From NCBI GenBank assembly GCA_013824085.1, contig PNNF01000005.1:38185-102184 (forward strand): a DNA stretch of 64,000 nt, written 5' to 3'. The stretch comes from Chlorobiaceae bacterium (GTDB lineage Bacteria; Bacteroidota; Ignavibacteria; Ignavibacteriales; Ignavibacteriaceae). The notes under the pieces were generated by a model that saw only the letters and a list, made by a program, of their open reading frames with translations, ran no database searches and had not been told where the DNA came from. This document shows positions 56,412-64,000 of the stretch, in pieces; within the stretch, counting starts at the first letter, position 1; each line of letters begins with the position of its first letter. Position numbers and translations under genes: made by a program.

Positions 56412-56684
56412 ATGGCTAATCATCAATCAGCGAAAAAAAGAATTAGAATCAGTGCTCGAAGAAAAGCAGTTAACAAAAGTGCATCTTCAAAATTAAAAAC
56501 AGTTATTAAAAAAGCATTTGAATCTGAAGAAAAAGTTGAAGCTGAAAAATTATACAAAGATGCTGTTGCCACACTTGATAGAATGGCGGTTAAGGGAAGA
56601 ATCCATAAAAATACAGCGGCAAGAAGAAAGTCTCAACTCACAAAGAATTTAAGTAAAATTAATACAGATACGACTACTAACTAA
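56412..56684 (+). CDS. rpsT: Small ribosomal subunit protein bS20
   Basis: 90 residues, full length. The opening MANHQSAKKRIRISARRKA and the later block MAVKGRIHKNTAARRKSQL are diagnostic of bS20, which binds 16S rRNA early in assembly. Strongly basic and helical. Monocistronic: own promoter at 56343 and a terminator 24 bases after the stop. AAGGAAATG-like ribosome site precedes the start. Confidence 0.97.
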   Translation: MANHQSAKKRIRISARRKAVNKSASSKLKTVIKKAFESEEKVEAEKLYKDAVATLDRMAVKGRIHKNTAARRKSQLTKNLSKINTDTTTN

Positions 56685-56708
56685 ACTGATTTTTATTCTG
56701 ATAAATTG

Positions 56709-56733
56709 GGCTTCCGATTGGAAGCCTTTTTTT
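56709..56733 (+). terminator. rpsT terminator
   Basis: GGCTTCC (56709-56715) and GGAAGCC (56720-56726) pair around GATT, with seven T following. It also touches the end of the convergent GlmU-like gene. Confidence 0.9.
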
Positions 56734-58240
56734 ATTTTAAATTTTCTATTATGTCGATTCCCGAAGGCGTAGGAATAATAAACTTAACGGATTGAACATC
56801 TCCATTTGCTTTTATAGTTCGAAGAATTTTTTTCTTTATCAAAACGCTATGTTCAATGTGAATATCATCTTCAATGATTGAACCAAAAATGTAACTCGTT
56901 CCTTTAATCAAAACATTTTTCCCAATTCTTAAAGGATAATCATCACTGCCGGTCATGTTTACGCTTGACTCAATTCGTGAATTATCACCAATCACAATAT
57001 TCCCTTTGATTATATCTCCCCATAATATTTCAACGTTATCACCAATAATAAATTCTTGATTCATAAAACAGGAGAGCAATACATTTTCCCAAACAGTTAC
57101 ATTTTTTCCAAACTGAACATTCCCATCGACATAAACATTTTTCTTTAGATAGAGATTATAATTTAACTTAACGCCATTGCCGATGTAAACACCTTTTCCA
57201 ATTTTTATATCAAGCGGTGTTCCATTCCTATCCGTCGAAATTATTTCTTCAACAACATTTTCGTGAATAAAAAAATCATCGGGGTCATCAATCTCAATTA
57301 TGTTTTTTATTTTGTCATAAACTTTTTGGCGATAGAGATTTTCCATTTCACGCAAAACAGATTTATCGTTAAAACCCATAACAACGTATTGATCCTTCGG
57401 GCTAATCGCTGCAACTTTATATCCTTTTTTATTAAAGAGACTTATTAAATCCGTAATATAAATTTCGTTCTGTGCGTTGTTGCTTTTTATTTTTGAAATT
57501 AGTTCAACCAATTTTTTATACTTAAAAGCGTAAACACTCGAATTAAATTCGCGATTTTCAATCAACTCTTTTTTTGAATAAGAATATTTTCGTCCATTAT
57601 AAATAGTGATATAATTTTCATCATTAGCAATACTCAAAATATCTTTATACTCAATAATCTCAATAACATTTCCGAAATCTTTTCCCGAAGGAGTTCCGTT
57701 GATATCAAATTCTTTTACACGAACAATTCTCCCGTAATTATTTTCTTTAACATCTCCCTCATAAATTCCAGTCAACACCATCATATCCGATTTAGATTTT
57801 GCAAATTCATTTCTAAAAATTTCGACGGTTTCTTTATTTAACAATCCCATATCGCCGGGGAAAACATAAACGATTCCGTCATATTTTTTATCGTCAATAT
57901 TTAATAATGCAATCTGAACTGCGTGTCCGGTTCCTTTCTGTTCTTGTTGATAAGCAAAAATTGTTTTTTCTCTTTTACCAATAACATTCATTACATCAAG
58001 TGCTTTAATTCCAACAACGATTATTGTATTGGTTCCTATCGAGTCAATTTTACATGCGTTGCAAACTCTTTCAACAGTTGGAATTCCCCAAATGCTATGT
58101 AACATTTTTGATTTTTGCGATTTGATTCTTTTACCATGTCCCGCAGCTAAAATTATTGCAGTCTCTTTCATTTTATAGTCAAAAGGTGAAGAGAGTTCTT
58201 CAGCTTTTTTCTTAATCTCAAACGGAGCAATTGCCTTCAT
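56732..58240 (-). CDS. glmU: GlmU-like UDP-N-acetylglucosamine pyrophosphorylase
   Basis: 502 residues, longer than the usual ~456. A 23-residue extension precedes the nucleotidyltransferase domain (about 24-260: ILAAGHGKRIKSQKSKMLHS, where the usual Pro is Ser, then QQEQKGTGHAVQIAL and VFPGDMGLL). The C-terminal left-handed beta-helix (about 340-480) shows hexapeptides such as IGKGVYIGNGVKL and IGDNSRIESSVNM. It makes UDP-GlcNAc; acetyltransferase activity is uncertain because the helix end is unusual. GAGGA before 58240 supports the long start over the ATG at 58171. Confidence 0.85.
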   Translation of the reverse strand: MKAIAPFEIKKKAEELSSPFDYKMKETAIILAAGHGKRIKSQKSKMLHSIWGIPTVERVCNACKIDSIGTNTIIVVGIKALDVMNVIGKREKTIFAYQQEQKGTGHAVQIALLNIDDKKYDGIVYVFPGDMGLLNKETVEIFRNEFAKSKSDMMVLTGIYEGDVKENNYGRIVRVKEFDINGTPSGKDFGNVIEIIEYKDILSIANDENYITIYNGRKYSYSKKELIENREFNSSVYAFKYKKLVELISKIKSNNAQNEIYITDLISLFNKKGYKVAAISPKDQYVVMGFNDKSVLREMENLYRQKVYDKIKNIIEIDDPDDFFIHENVVEEIISTDRNGTPLDIKIGKGVYIGNGVKLNYNLYLKKNVYVDGNVQFGKNVTVWENVLLSCFMNQEFIIGDNVEILWGDIIKGNIVIGDNSRIESSVNMTGSDDYPLRIGKNVLIKGTSYIFGSIIEDDIHIEHSVLIKKKILRTIKANGDVQSVKFIIPTPSGIDIIENLK

Positions 58241-58368
58241 TTTTCCTCATTCATATTTTTTGATTTAGAAAAATAACACAGGCATTTATGTTTTCCCAAA
58301 TTTCTTTTTAATAGACATGCATTAGTTATGAAATTTATTTAAGTTTGATAAATCAAAAAGGAGTAAGA

Positions 58369-58566
58369 ATGAAAAAATTCTTTAGATCAAATGACAAAAT
58401 GATCGCGGGCATTTGCGGCGGCATTGGAGAGTATTTCAACATCGATCCAACGTGGATAAGAATCGGATATGTTGTAGTTTCGATTTTTAGTGCTGCATTT
58501 CCCGGATTGCTGCTTTACCTAATTCTCTGGATAGTAATCCCGAAGAACCCAAACAATCAATATTAG
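58369..58566 (+). CDS. PspC-domain protein
   Basis: 65 residues from the ATG at 58369, with AAGGAG seven bases upstream; the frame open to 58345 is not needed. DKMIAGICGGIGEYFNIDPT then WIRIGYVVVSIFSAA is the PspC opening, followed by a second half-helix GLLLYLILWIVIPK. Small single-domain PspC proteins sit in the membrane and are linked to phage-shock or envelope-stress systems, but no pspA is nearby. The next lipoprotein gene follows 15 bases later. Confidence 0.93.
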   Translation: MKKFFRSNDKMIAGICGGIGEYFNIDPTWIRIGYVVVSIFSAAFPGLLLYLILWIVIPKNPNNQY

Positions 58567-58581
58567 TTTTATTGGAAAGCT

Positions 58582-59697
58582 ATGAAAATATTTTTTTTCG
58601 TAATACTTTGTTTTACATTTTTATTTTGTAATAGCTATAAAGAAGAACCAGAACAGGATGAAATTTTATCTAAATTAAAAGTTCCTGAAGGGTTTAAAAT
58701 TTCTTTGTATGCAGACAATGTTGATAATGCACGTTCGCTATTGATGACTCCAAATGGAACTTTGTTTGTGAGCACTCGTGACAAAGGGAAAATTTATGCA
58801 ATTCTCGATCACAATAAAGATTTTGTGGCTGATGAAGTTATAACAATTGCAACGGGACTAAACATGCCGAATGGAATTGCGTTCAGCAATGGAAGCTTAT
58901 ACGTTGCTGAAGTTAACAGAGTTACTCGATACGATAACATTGAACAAAATTTAAAAACTCCACTAAAGCCAGTAATTATTAGAGATGATTTTCCAACCGA
59001 GAAACATCACGGATGGAAGTATATCGCAATTGGTCCGGACAATAAACTCTATGTTCCAATTGGTGCTCCGTGCAATGTTTGTTTGGAAGAGGATAAAAGA
59101 TTTTCTACAATTACAAGAATGAATTTAGATGGAACTGAATTTGAAATTTTTGCAAATGGTGTTCGCAATACTGTTGGATTTGATTGGCACCCAGTAACAA
59201 ACGAGTTATGGTTTACTGATAACGGAAGAGATATGATGGGTGATGATATTCCAGCAGATGAATTAAATAGAGCAGCGAAAAAAGATTTACATTTCGGTTT
59301 TCCGTTTTTACATGGAAAAAATATTTTAGATCCTGAATTTGGAAACAACATTGACAAATCAAAATTTACACTTCCTGTTCAAGAACTCGGTCCTCACGTT
59401 GCATCGCTTGGAATGAAATTTTATGACGGAAAAATGTTTCCAGAAAAATATAAGAATCAGATATTTATTGCGGAGCGTGGCTCTTGGAACAGAAGTAAAA
59501 AAAATGGTTATAGAGTTACGCTTGTAAAATTAGATGGGAATAATGCTGTCAGCTATGAACCTTTTGCAGAAGGTTGGTTGCAGCCGAATGAAAGAGTTCT
59601 TGGCAGACCTGTAGATGTTTTAGTTTTATCTGACGGTTCACTTTTAGTTTCAGATGATACTGGAGATAGAATTTATAGAATCACTTATGAAAAATAG
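58582..59697 (+). CDS. Sorbosone-dehydrogenase-like PQQ beta-propeller lipoprotein
   Basis: 371 residues. The signal ends at a lipobox-like FTFLFC (Cys16). A six-bladed propeller follows: FKISLYADNVDNARSL, YVAEVNRVTRY, HHGWKYIAIGPDNKLYVPIG, FANGVRNTVGFDWHPVTNEL, FTDNGRDMMGDDIPADELN and RGSWNRSKKNGYRV. These blocks define the soluble aldose/L-sorbosone dehydrogenase group, which uses PQQ or a related cofactor in the periplasm. No PQQ synthesis genes occur here, and the substrate is unknown. Confidence 0.88.
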   Translation: MKIFFFVILCFTFLFCNSYKEEPEQDEILSKLKVPEGFKISLYADNVDNARSLLMTPNGTLFVSTRDKGKIYAILDHNKDFVADEVITIATGLNMPNGIAFSNGSLYVAEVNRVTRYDNIEQNLKTPLKPVIIRDDFPTEKHHGWKYIAIGPDNKLYVPIGAPCNVCLEEDKRFSTITRMNLDGTEFEIFANGVRNTVGFDWHPVTNELWFTDNGRDMMGDDIPADELNRAAKKDLHFGFPFLHGKNILDPEFGNNIDKSKFTLPVQELGPHVASLGMKFYDGKMFPEKYKNQIFIAERGSWNRSKKNGYRVTLVKLDGNNAVSYEPFAEGWLQPNERVLGRPVDVLVLSDGSLLVSDDTGDRIYRITYEK

Positions 59698-59715
59698 TTT
59701 TAGATAAAATGTTTT

Positions 59716-59748
59716 GAAAAAAAAAGAGGCACAATAAAAGTGCCTCTT
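59716..59748. terminator. Terminator between convergent genes
   Basis: AGAGGCAC (59725-59732) and GTGCCTCT (59740-59747) pair around AATAAAA. The flanking nine A on the left give a T-run for the minus-strand gene ending at 59771, so it terminates that gene best, and possibly both. Confidence 0.85.
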
Positions 59749-59770
59749 CATAAAAAATATTAGATGAAAC

Positions 59771-61471
59771 TTACGCTTTCATCCTTCTTCCTTTTTCCTC
59801 GTGAATAAAGAGCCAACTCACTACTCGTCCAATATTAATAGTCTTAAAATCATGCCAGTACTGTCTCGTTCTAACATGTGCTGAACTTGTATCAAACTCA
59901 CCAATTGATTCAGCATCTTTCATAATACTTTGAATTCTCTTCTGCCAGATTTTCATATTTTTTTCACGAAGATCTACCCAGCCGTCTTCTGCCCAAAGTT
60001 CAATATTTTTTTTTGTAACTGGTAAAAAATCATCTCCTCTTTGAACTGGAATTTTTACATCTGGTCCTCTGAGTAATGATTTACCATCTGGCAGTAAAAC
60101 TGGTAATCCAATTGAAACCATTTCATTTCTAAATTTTGGATTTTCATTAAGATATTCAAAACATTTTTGAGAAAGTTTTTTTGGAGTCTCAGCAAGAATT
60201 CCAAACATATCTCCCACAATTAATTTTAACAAATGAATTTCAAAAAGAAGTTTTGATAACTTTGGCGGACCTAACATTTCAAAAGCAACCGAGTAAACTT
60301 CATTTTTCTCTTCAAGTTCTGCAAGTTTTTCAACTGCAAAGTGTTGCATATAACCCGCTCTGTAACTGGGTTGCAACGATGCAACATCAAGTGAATTTAT
60401 TATATCGCGTCCAGTGTTTCCACCTTTAATTTCATAAATAATGTTATCAGAAATTTCTTCGGGAGTAACAAATTCCATCTGTTTCTGCGCAGAGATTGCT
60501 TCAAATTCTCCTTTTGAAAAAATCCCATTTTCACCTGTGTCGATGTAAACTGATTTCAAAACATCTTTTGTCTCTTGGAATTTATTTTTTGATTTGAAAT
60601 AGAATTTATCTTTTAGTTCAATCGCTTCATCAACTCCAACGTTAAATAATTTAATTGGTTTACCTTTTCTTTTAACTGTACCAAACTCAATTTTTTTCCA
60701 AGCAATTGCAGCAGCAGGTTTTATCTCTTTTGTTATTGCAGAGTCGGGAGTTCTGCCCATTAAAAACAATAGCATCGTATGAGCGCCAGCGACGGCAGAT
60801 TTGCTGAGCAATACACGTGATGGCTTTTCTTCGCTATGTGTGTAAGGAATATTTAATCCCATTCCGCCTGTTCCACTTGTTCCAACTTTAAAATATAAAT
60901 TTGTTTTCGCATCGTGCATCGCATTATAAAGTATCTGGATGTGCCTAATTAATTGTGGAACGTACATTGAGCATAAAACTTTTTCTAAATCTTCAATAAC
61001 TCCTTCAAGAGTTGGATTGTTATTTAAGTTATGTTTTATTTTTCGATAGAGTGAATAAATATCTTGATAAGCAATTCCTGTCGCTGTGTTAATGCAATCA
61101 ACAACAACGTCTGGTTTATATTTATTTATCAATTTGTAGAGCGCAGCACCTTTGAGAATTTTGGGATCAAGCTCATCAAGTGTATCGTGCATCAAGATTT
61201 TTCTTTTTTTAGGATTGTTTAAAATATCGAGACGATCTTCATTTTTATATTGATCTCTGATTAAAATATTTCCCCACCAAGGAATAAAAAAATCTTTTGG
61301 GAGTTTCGGATTTTCTTTCCTTAATAGTTCAACTTCTTCTAGGGCTTCTTCTTTTTTTAGCGAAGTGACAATTATGCGTTTTGGTTTTTCGATTAAAAGT
61401 TTTCTTGTGAGAGTTCTTCCTACTAATCCCCAACCACCAATTATTAGAATAGTTTTATTTTGAATATCCAT
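59771..61471 (-). CDS. NAD(P)-binding Rossmann protein of unknown function
   Basis: 566 residues. The N-terminus is an SDR-like dinucleotide fold (NKTILIIGGWGLVGRTLTRK), with PDVVVDCINTATGIAY further on. No YxxxK pair is obvious. The middle holds VGTSGTGGMGLNIPYTHSEE and LSKSAVAGAHTMLLFLMG, and the end is basic and aromatic (RTRQYWHDFKTINIGRVVSW). At 566 residues it is much longer than a plain SDR enzyme. I do not recognise the family; a saccharopine-dehydrogenase-like or epimerase-like role cannot be chosen. Stands alone, closed by the terminator at 59716. Confidence 0.7.
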   Translation of the reverse strand: MDIQNKTILIIGGWGLVGRTLTRKLLIEKPKRIIVTSLKKEEALEEVELLRKENPKLPKDFFIPWWGNILIRDQYKNEDRLDILNNPKKRKILMHDTLDELDPKILKGAALYKLINKYKPDVVVDCINTATGIAYQDIYSLYRKIKHNLNNNPTLEGVIEDLEKVLCSMYVPQLIRHIQILYNAMHDAKTNLYFKVGTSGTGGMGLNIPYTHSEEKPSRVLLSKSAVAGAHTMLLFLMGRTPDSAITKEIKPAAAIAWKKIEFGTVKRKGKPIKLFNVGVDEAIELKDKFYFKSKNKFQETKDVLKSVYIDTGENGIFSKGEFEAISAQKQMEFVTPEEISDNIIYEIKGGNTGRDIINSLDVASLQPSYRAGYMQHFAVEKLAELEEKNEVYSVAFEMLGPPKLSKLLFEIHLLKLIVGDMFGILAETPKKLSQKCFEYLNENPKFRNEMVSIGLPVLLPDGKSLLRGPDVKIPVQRGDDFLPVTKKNIELWAEDGWVDLREKNMKIWQKRIQSIMKDAESIGEFDTSSAHVRTRQYWHDFKTINIGRVVSWLFIHEEKGRRMKA

Positions 61472-61576
61472 ATAGCCTCTGAAATTAATTATTTAAATAA
61501 ATCTCTTATTCAAAATTAAGTGGTTTATTCTCAATAGACTAAGCAATTTATAAATTATTTATTCATAATTTTTGCA

Positions 61577-62140
61577 ATGAATATTTTTTCGTTAATAAAG
61601 ATTTATCTACTTGCAATTTTATTCTGTTCACAATTGAGTTATGGACAGATAAAGTCAGGTTACGTTGGTGTTGGTGCGGGCTTAGGAAACATTAGCAGCA
61701 GCTCACCTGAGAGATTTGTTTATTCTTATAACATCTTTTATAATTTCATTCCAAATTTTACAAAACCGTTTGATTTCACTTTTGCTTTTACTTTTGCGAA
61801 AGACATCAATAGCATTTTGCCCGAGGGAACTTACAAGCCCTATTATTCTTCGGTTCAAGGATTTTCAATTCAAGCGAAAACAAAACATCGAGTAAAACAA
61901 AATATTTTCCTTGAGAATGGATTAGGAATTATTTATCTGAATGACAGAGTATTTATTGATCGGAATAGTTGGAGTTATGGGACAGTTTTTTCGGTGAGTC
62001 TTGGATTAGATTTTTTTGATAGACTAATTGCTGAGGAAGGTTTAACGGCTCTGTTAAAGGCTGAGTACGCTATCACTTTTTCAAAAACTCAACCGACATA
62101 TTTCTTGATTAATCTTGAAGGACGTTACAGCTTCAATTAG
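61577..62140 (+). CDS. Small outer-membrane beta-barrel protein
   Basis: 187 residues. Signal peptide (IKIYLLAILFCSQLSYGQ), then amphipathic strands SGYVGVGAGLGNISS, FDFTFAFTFAKDI, GTVFSVSLGLDFFDR and the closing FLINLEGRYSFN, whose last residues fit an outer-membrane barrel. No conserved motif identifies the role. It starts 105 bases from the divergent Rossmann gene. Confidence 0.65.
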   Translation: MNIFSLIKIYLLAILFCSQLSYGQIKSGYVGVGAGLGNISSSSPERFVYSYNIFYNFIPNFTKPFDFTFAFTFAKDINSILPEGTYKPYYSSVQGFSIQAKTKHRVKQNIFLENGLGIIYLNDRVFIDRNSWSYGTVFSVSLGLDFFDRLIAEEGLTALLKAEYAITFSKTQPTYFLINLEGRYSFN

Positions 62141-62262
62141 GCAAAGAATGTTTCTTTTATTTTGATTAATAAAAATAGAATTTGAGTTAATAAAAAATCT
62201 ATTTTACTTGATATCTCAATTCGCAATAATGTGGTTAATAAAAATAAAAATAATTTTAATGT

Positions 62263-64000
62263 ATGATTTTTGTAAAAAATAATTCGGCAGAAATAAATTC
62301 AAATTATTTCGATATCTCAACTTCACTAACAGATTCGCGAATTCTTTTAGTCCCAACAAAAAGAAGAATGCGTGCTTTAACAAAAGAGACTGTTAAGAAA
62401 TCTAAAAATTCTTCAACCGGCAAAATTTTTATTTTCACCTTTGAATTGTTTTTTAATTCAATCTTGAAAATAATTAATCCAAATTATAGACACTTAAAAG
62501 ATGCAGTTGGACAAGTACTTTTAGAAAAAATTATAAGAGATAACAAAAAAGAATTACATTTTTTTAAAAATGATATTCCATCAGGAACATTGTTGCGACT
62601 TAAAAATGTAATCGCCGAGTATAAAAAACATAATTACTCTCCTCAATCATTAAGAGAAGAAATTGTTAGAAAAAAATCGGAGGGAATTAACAGCCTAAAA
62701 TTTCTTGACATTTCAACTATTTATGAAAAGTATAATGAAGAAGTTAAAAAACTAAATGCTAAAGAAATTGGAGATGTCTATTTTGATTTATTACAAACAC
62801 CAATTGATATTATTTACTCCGCATTCAAAGCAGAATTTCCGACGATTAATGAGATAGTAATTGATGAGTTTGATAATTTTATTCTCCCAGAAATTAAGCT
62901 GATAGAAAAACTTACTGAGCTTCCGGATATTAATGTCGTTTTGTCATTTGATTTTCCTCTTGATAATAAAGGCGCAACTCTTCACTTACAAAAAACTGTC
63001 GAGCATTTAGATAGTATAAAAAATTTTTCCGTTATAAATAAAAATACTGATTCATTTCAATCAAGAAGCGAAAAAAATGGAGAGAAAAATGTTCTCATAA
63101 TTGAAGCACAGAGCAAACAAAAAGAGGTTGAGTTTATTGCGAAGGAGATTAAGGAATTAATTTTAAGAGAGAATGTTAAACCTTCTGATATCTGTGTAGC
63201 ATTTAATCTTGCTGACAGATACTCCTCAATTATTTCAACTAATTTCGCTGCATACGACATTCCATTTAATCTGACTGATAGAAAATTACTTTCGAGCTGT
63301 TTGCCGGTGATAGCACTTAGCAATTTTTTAGAGATAAAAAACAGCGATTATTATTTCAAGAGCATAAATCGAGCTTTATCCACAGGGTTTATCACAATAA
63401 AGAATTTTGATCTTTTCAATTTGATGAGTGCAGCAAATGAGTTGAATATTGTTTCGGGTTATGAAAATTGGATTTATAAATTAGAAAATTATGAGAAGCT
63501 AAGTAGGGATAATTTTTCAAAAGTTAATAAATTTTCAGTCCAGAGGGCTTTACAAGATATTAAGGAACTTAAGGCACTATTCGAAGTTTATGAAAATGAA
63601 TTATCTATAGATGAGTTTAAAAAATCTTTGATTGTATTAATCTCAAAATTAAAACTGAAAGAAAATATTCTAAGCGGAAATAATGTCCTCATCGAAGAAA
63701 ATGTTAGAGGATTGGAGAAATTTATTTCAGTATCAACCGAGTTGTTTGATTTGTTAAAGGGCACTACGCAAAAAGAAAAAAATTCATTATCCTATTATTT
63801 CTCTATACTAAAAGCTTTAATCAAAAAAGAACGATTTAACATTAAAGAAAAAATAAATTCGTGTGTGCAAGTCACTAACTTAAGTGAATTGAGAGGATTT
63901 AAGTACGACTACCTTTTTATTGGTGGTCTAATAGATGGAGAATTTCCAACAAAATATAATCCTGAAATATTTTTTACTGATACATTTTTGAAAAAAGATG
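62263..64000 (+). CDS. AddB-like exonuclease/helicase subunit (partial, runs off window)
   Basis: From ATG 62263 the frame stays open for 579 codons to the window end. The N-terminal RILLVPTKRRMRALTKETV takes the position of a helicase nucleotide-binding region but has no GxxxxGK, as in AddB proteins that have lost ATP binding. EFPTINEIVIDEFDNFILPE resembles the AddB iron-staple/2A-domain region. Near residue 541, LSELRGFKYDYLFIGGLIDG, then EFP, is the AddB/RecC motif close to the C-terminal PD-(D/E)XK nuclease, which would lie beyond the edge. An addA partner would be expected downstream. It acts in end resection for recombination. Confidence 0.75.
   Translation, partial: MIFVKNNSAEINSNYFDISTSLTDSRILLVPTKRRMRALTKETVKKSKNSSTGKIFIFTFELFFNSILKIINPNYRHLKDAVGQVLLEKIIRDNKKELHFFKNDIPSGTLLRLKNVIAEYKKHNYSPQSLREEIVRKKSEGINSLKFLDISTIYEKYNEEVKKLNAKEIGDVYFDLLQTPIDIIYSAFKAEFPTINEIVIDEFDNFILPEIKLIEKLTELPDINVVLSFDFPLDNKGATLHLQKTVEHLDSIKNFSVINKNTDSFQSRSEKNGEKNVLIIEAQSKQKEVEFIAKEIKELILRENVKPSDICVAFNLADRYSSIISTNFAAYDIPFNLTDRKLLSSCLPVIALSNFLEIKNSDYYFKSINRALSTGFITIKNFDLFNLMSAANELNIVSGYENWIYKLENYEKLSRDNFSKVNKFSVQRALQDIKELKALFEVYENELSIDEFKKSLIVLISKLKLKENILSGNNVLIEENVRGLEKFISVSTELFDLLKGTTQKEKNSLSYYFSILKALIKKERFNIKEKINSCVQVTNLSELRGFKYDYLFIGGLIDGEFPTKYNPEIFFTDTFLKKD

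Overview
The window is AT-rich chromosomal DNA of a Gram-negative bacterium that looks like an Ignavibacteria/Chlorobi-side member of the Bacteroidota superphylum. The evidence is a type IX secretion C-terminal sorting domain (ending block NYPNPFNPSTNIKFGL, near 14560-14610), a PorV/PorQ-like outer-membrane protein, a SusC-like TonB-dependent receptor with an N-terminal carboxypeptidase-regulatory domain, an LPS heptose epimerase (rfaD/hldD), and two promoters of the Bacteroidota form TTG-N20-TAnnTTTG (greA and rpsT). TTG and GTG starts and overlapping stop/start codons are common.

Layout. 1-3342 (minus): a zinc-ribbon protein running off the edge, an anti-sigma/ECF-sigma pair and a secreted M14 carboxypeptidase. 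3364-5856: a thioredoxin-fold protein, DUF2461, a small outer-membrane barrel and a CYTH protein. 6006-12881 (plus): a tight housekeeping operon greA-ribD-ribE-tilS-hpt-ftsH-polyprenol/diacylglycerol kinase, most junctions overlapping. 13159-22150: a surface operon of a T9SS-exported FG-GAP-like protein, a TonB receptor, a giant secreted protein with Asp-rich repeats and a PorV-like protein, closed by a strong terminator. 22402-31233: sthA, a golvesin/amidase-like lipoprotein, gdx (sugE), htpX, valS.

31234-33258 is the only clearly accessory stretch. It holds a GxxExxY nuclease-like gene broken by one in-frame TAA, a 142-bp tandem repeat that duplicates the 3' end of that gene plus a CGCAGAT-rich tail, and a Bro-N antirepressor-like gene with no ATG and a frameshift. 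A CGCAGAT remnant lies on its far side. I read it as a decayed mobile module.

33259-45844: a 2[4Fe-4S] protein with a small convergent Cys-rich protein, SIMPL, PhzF, transketolase, a histidinol-phosphatase-like enzyme, B12-dependent methionine synthase, hldD and a very acidic small protein. 45845-50393 is a respiratory locus: a long regulatory region with TCTC/GAGA inverted repeats and a near-consensus sigma-54 promoter, a 23-residue single-helix protein, a 13-haem c-type cytochrome fused to a b-type membrane domain (CbcL-like architecture) and a seven-haem NapC/NirT cytochrome, ended by a terminator. 50485-64000: S9 peptidase, YkvA, Nudix, recN, hemW, rpsT, a GlmU-like enzyme, PspC, a sorbosone-dehydrogenase-like lipoprotein, an unrecognised Rossmann protein, a barrel protein and an AddB-like nuclease/helicase running off the right edge. 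I saw no rRNA, tRNA or CRISPR array.
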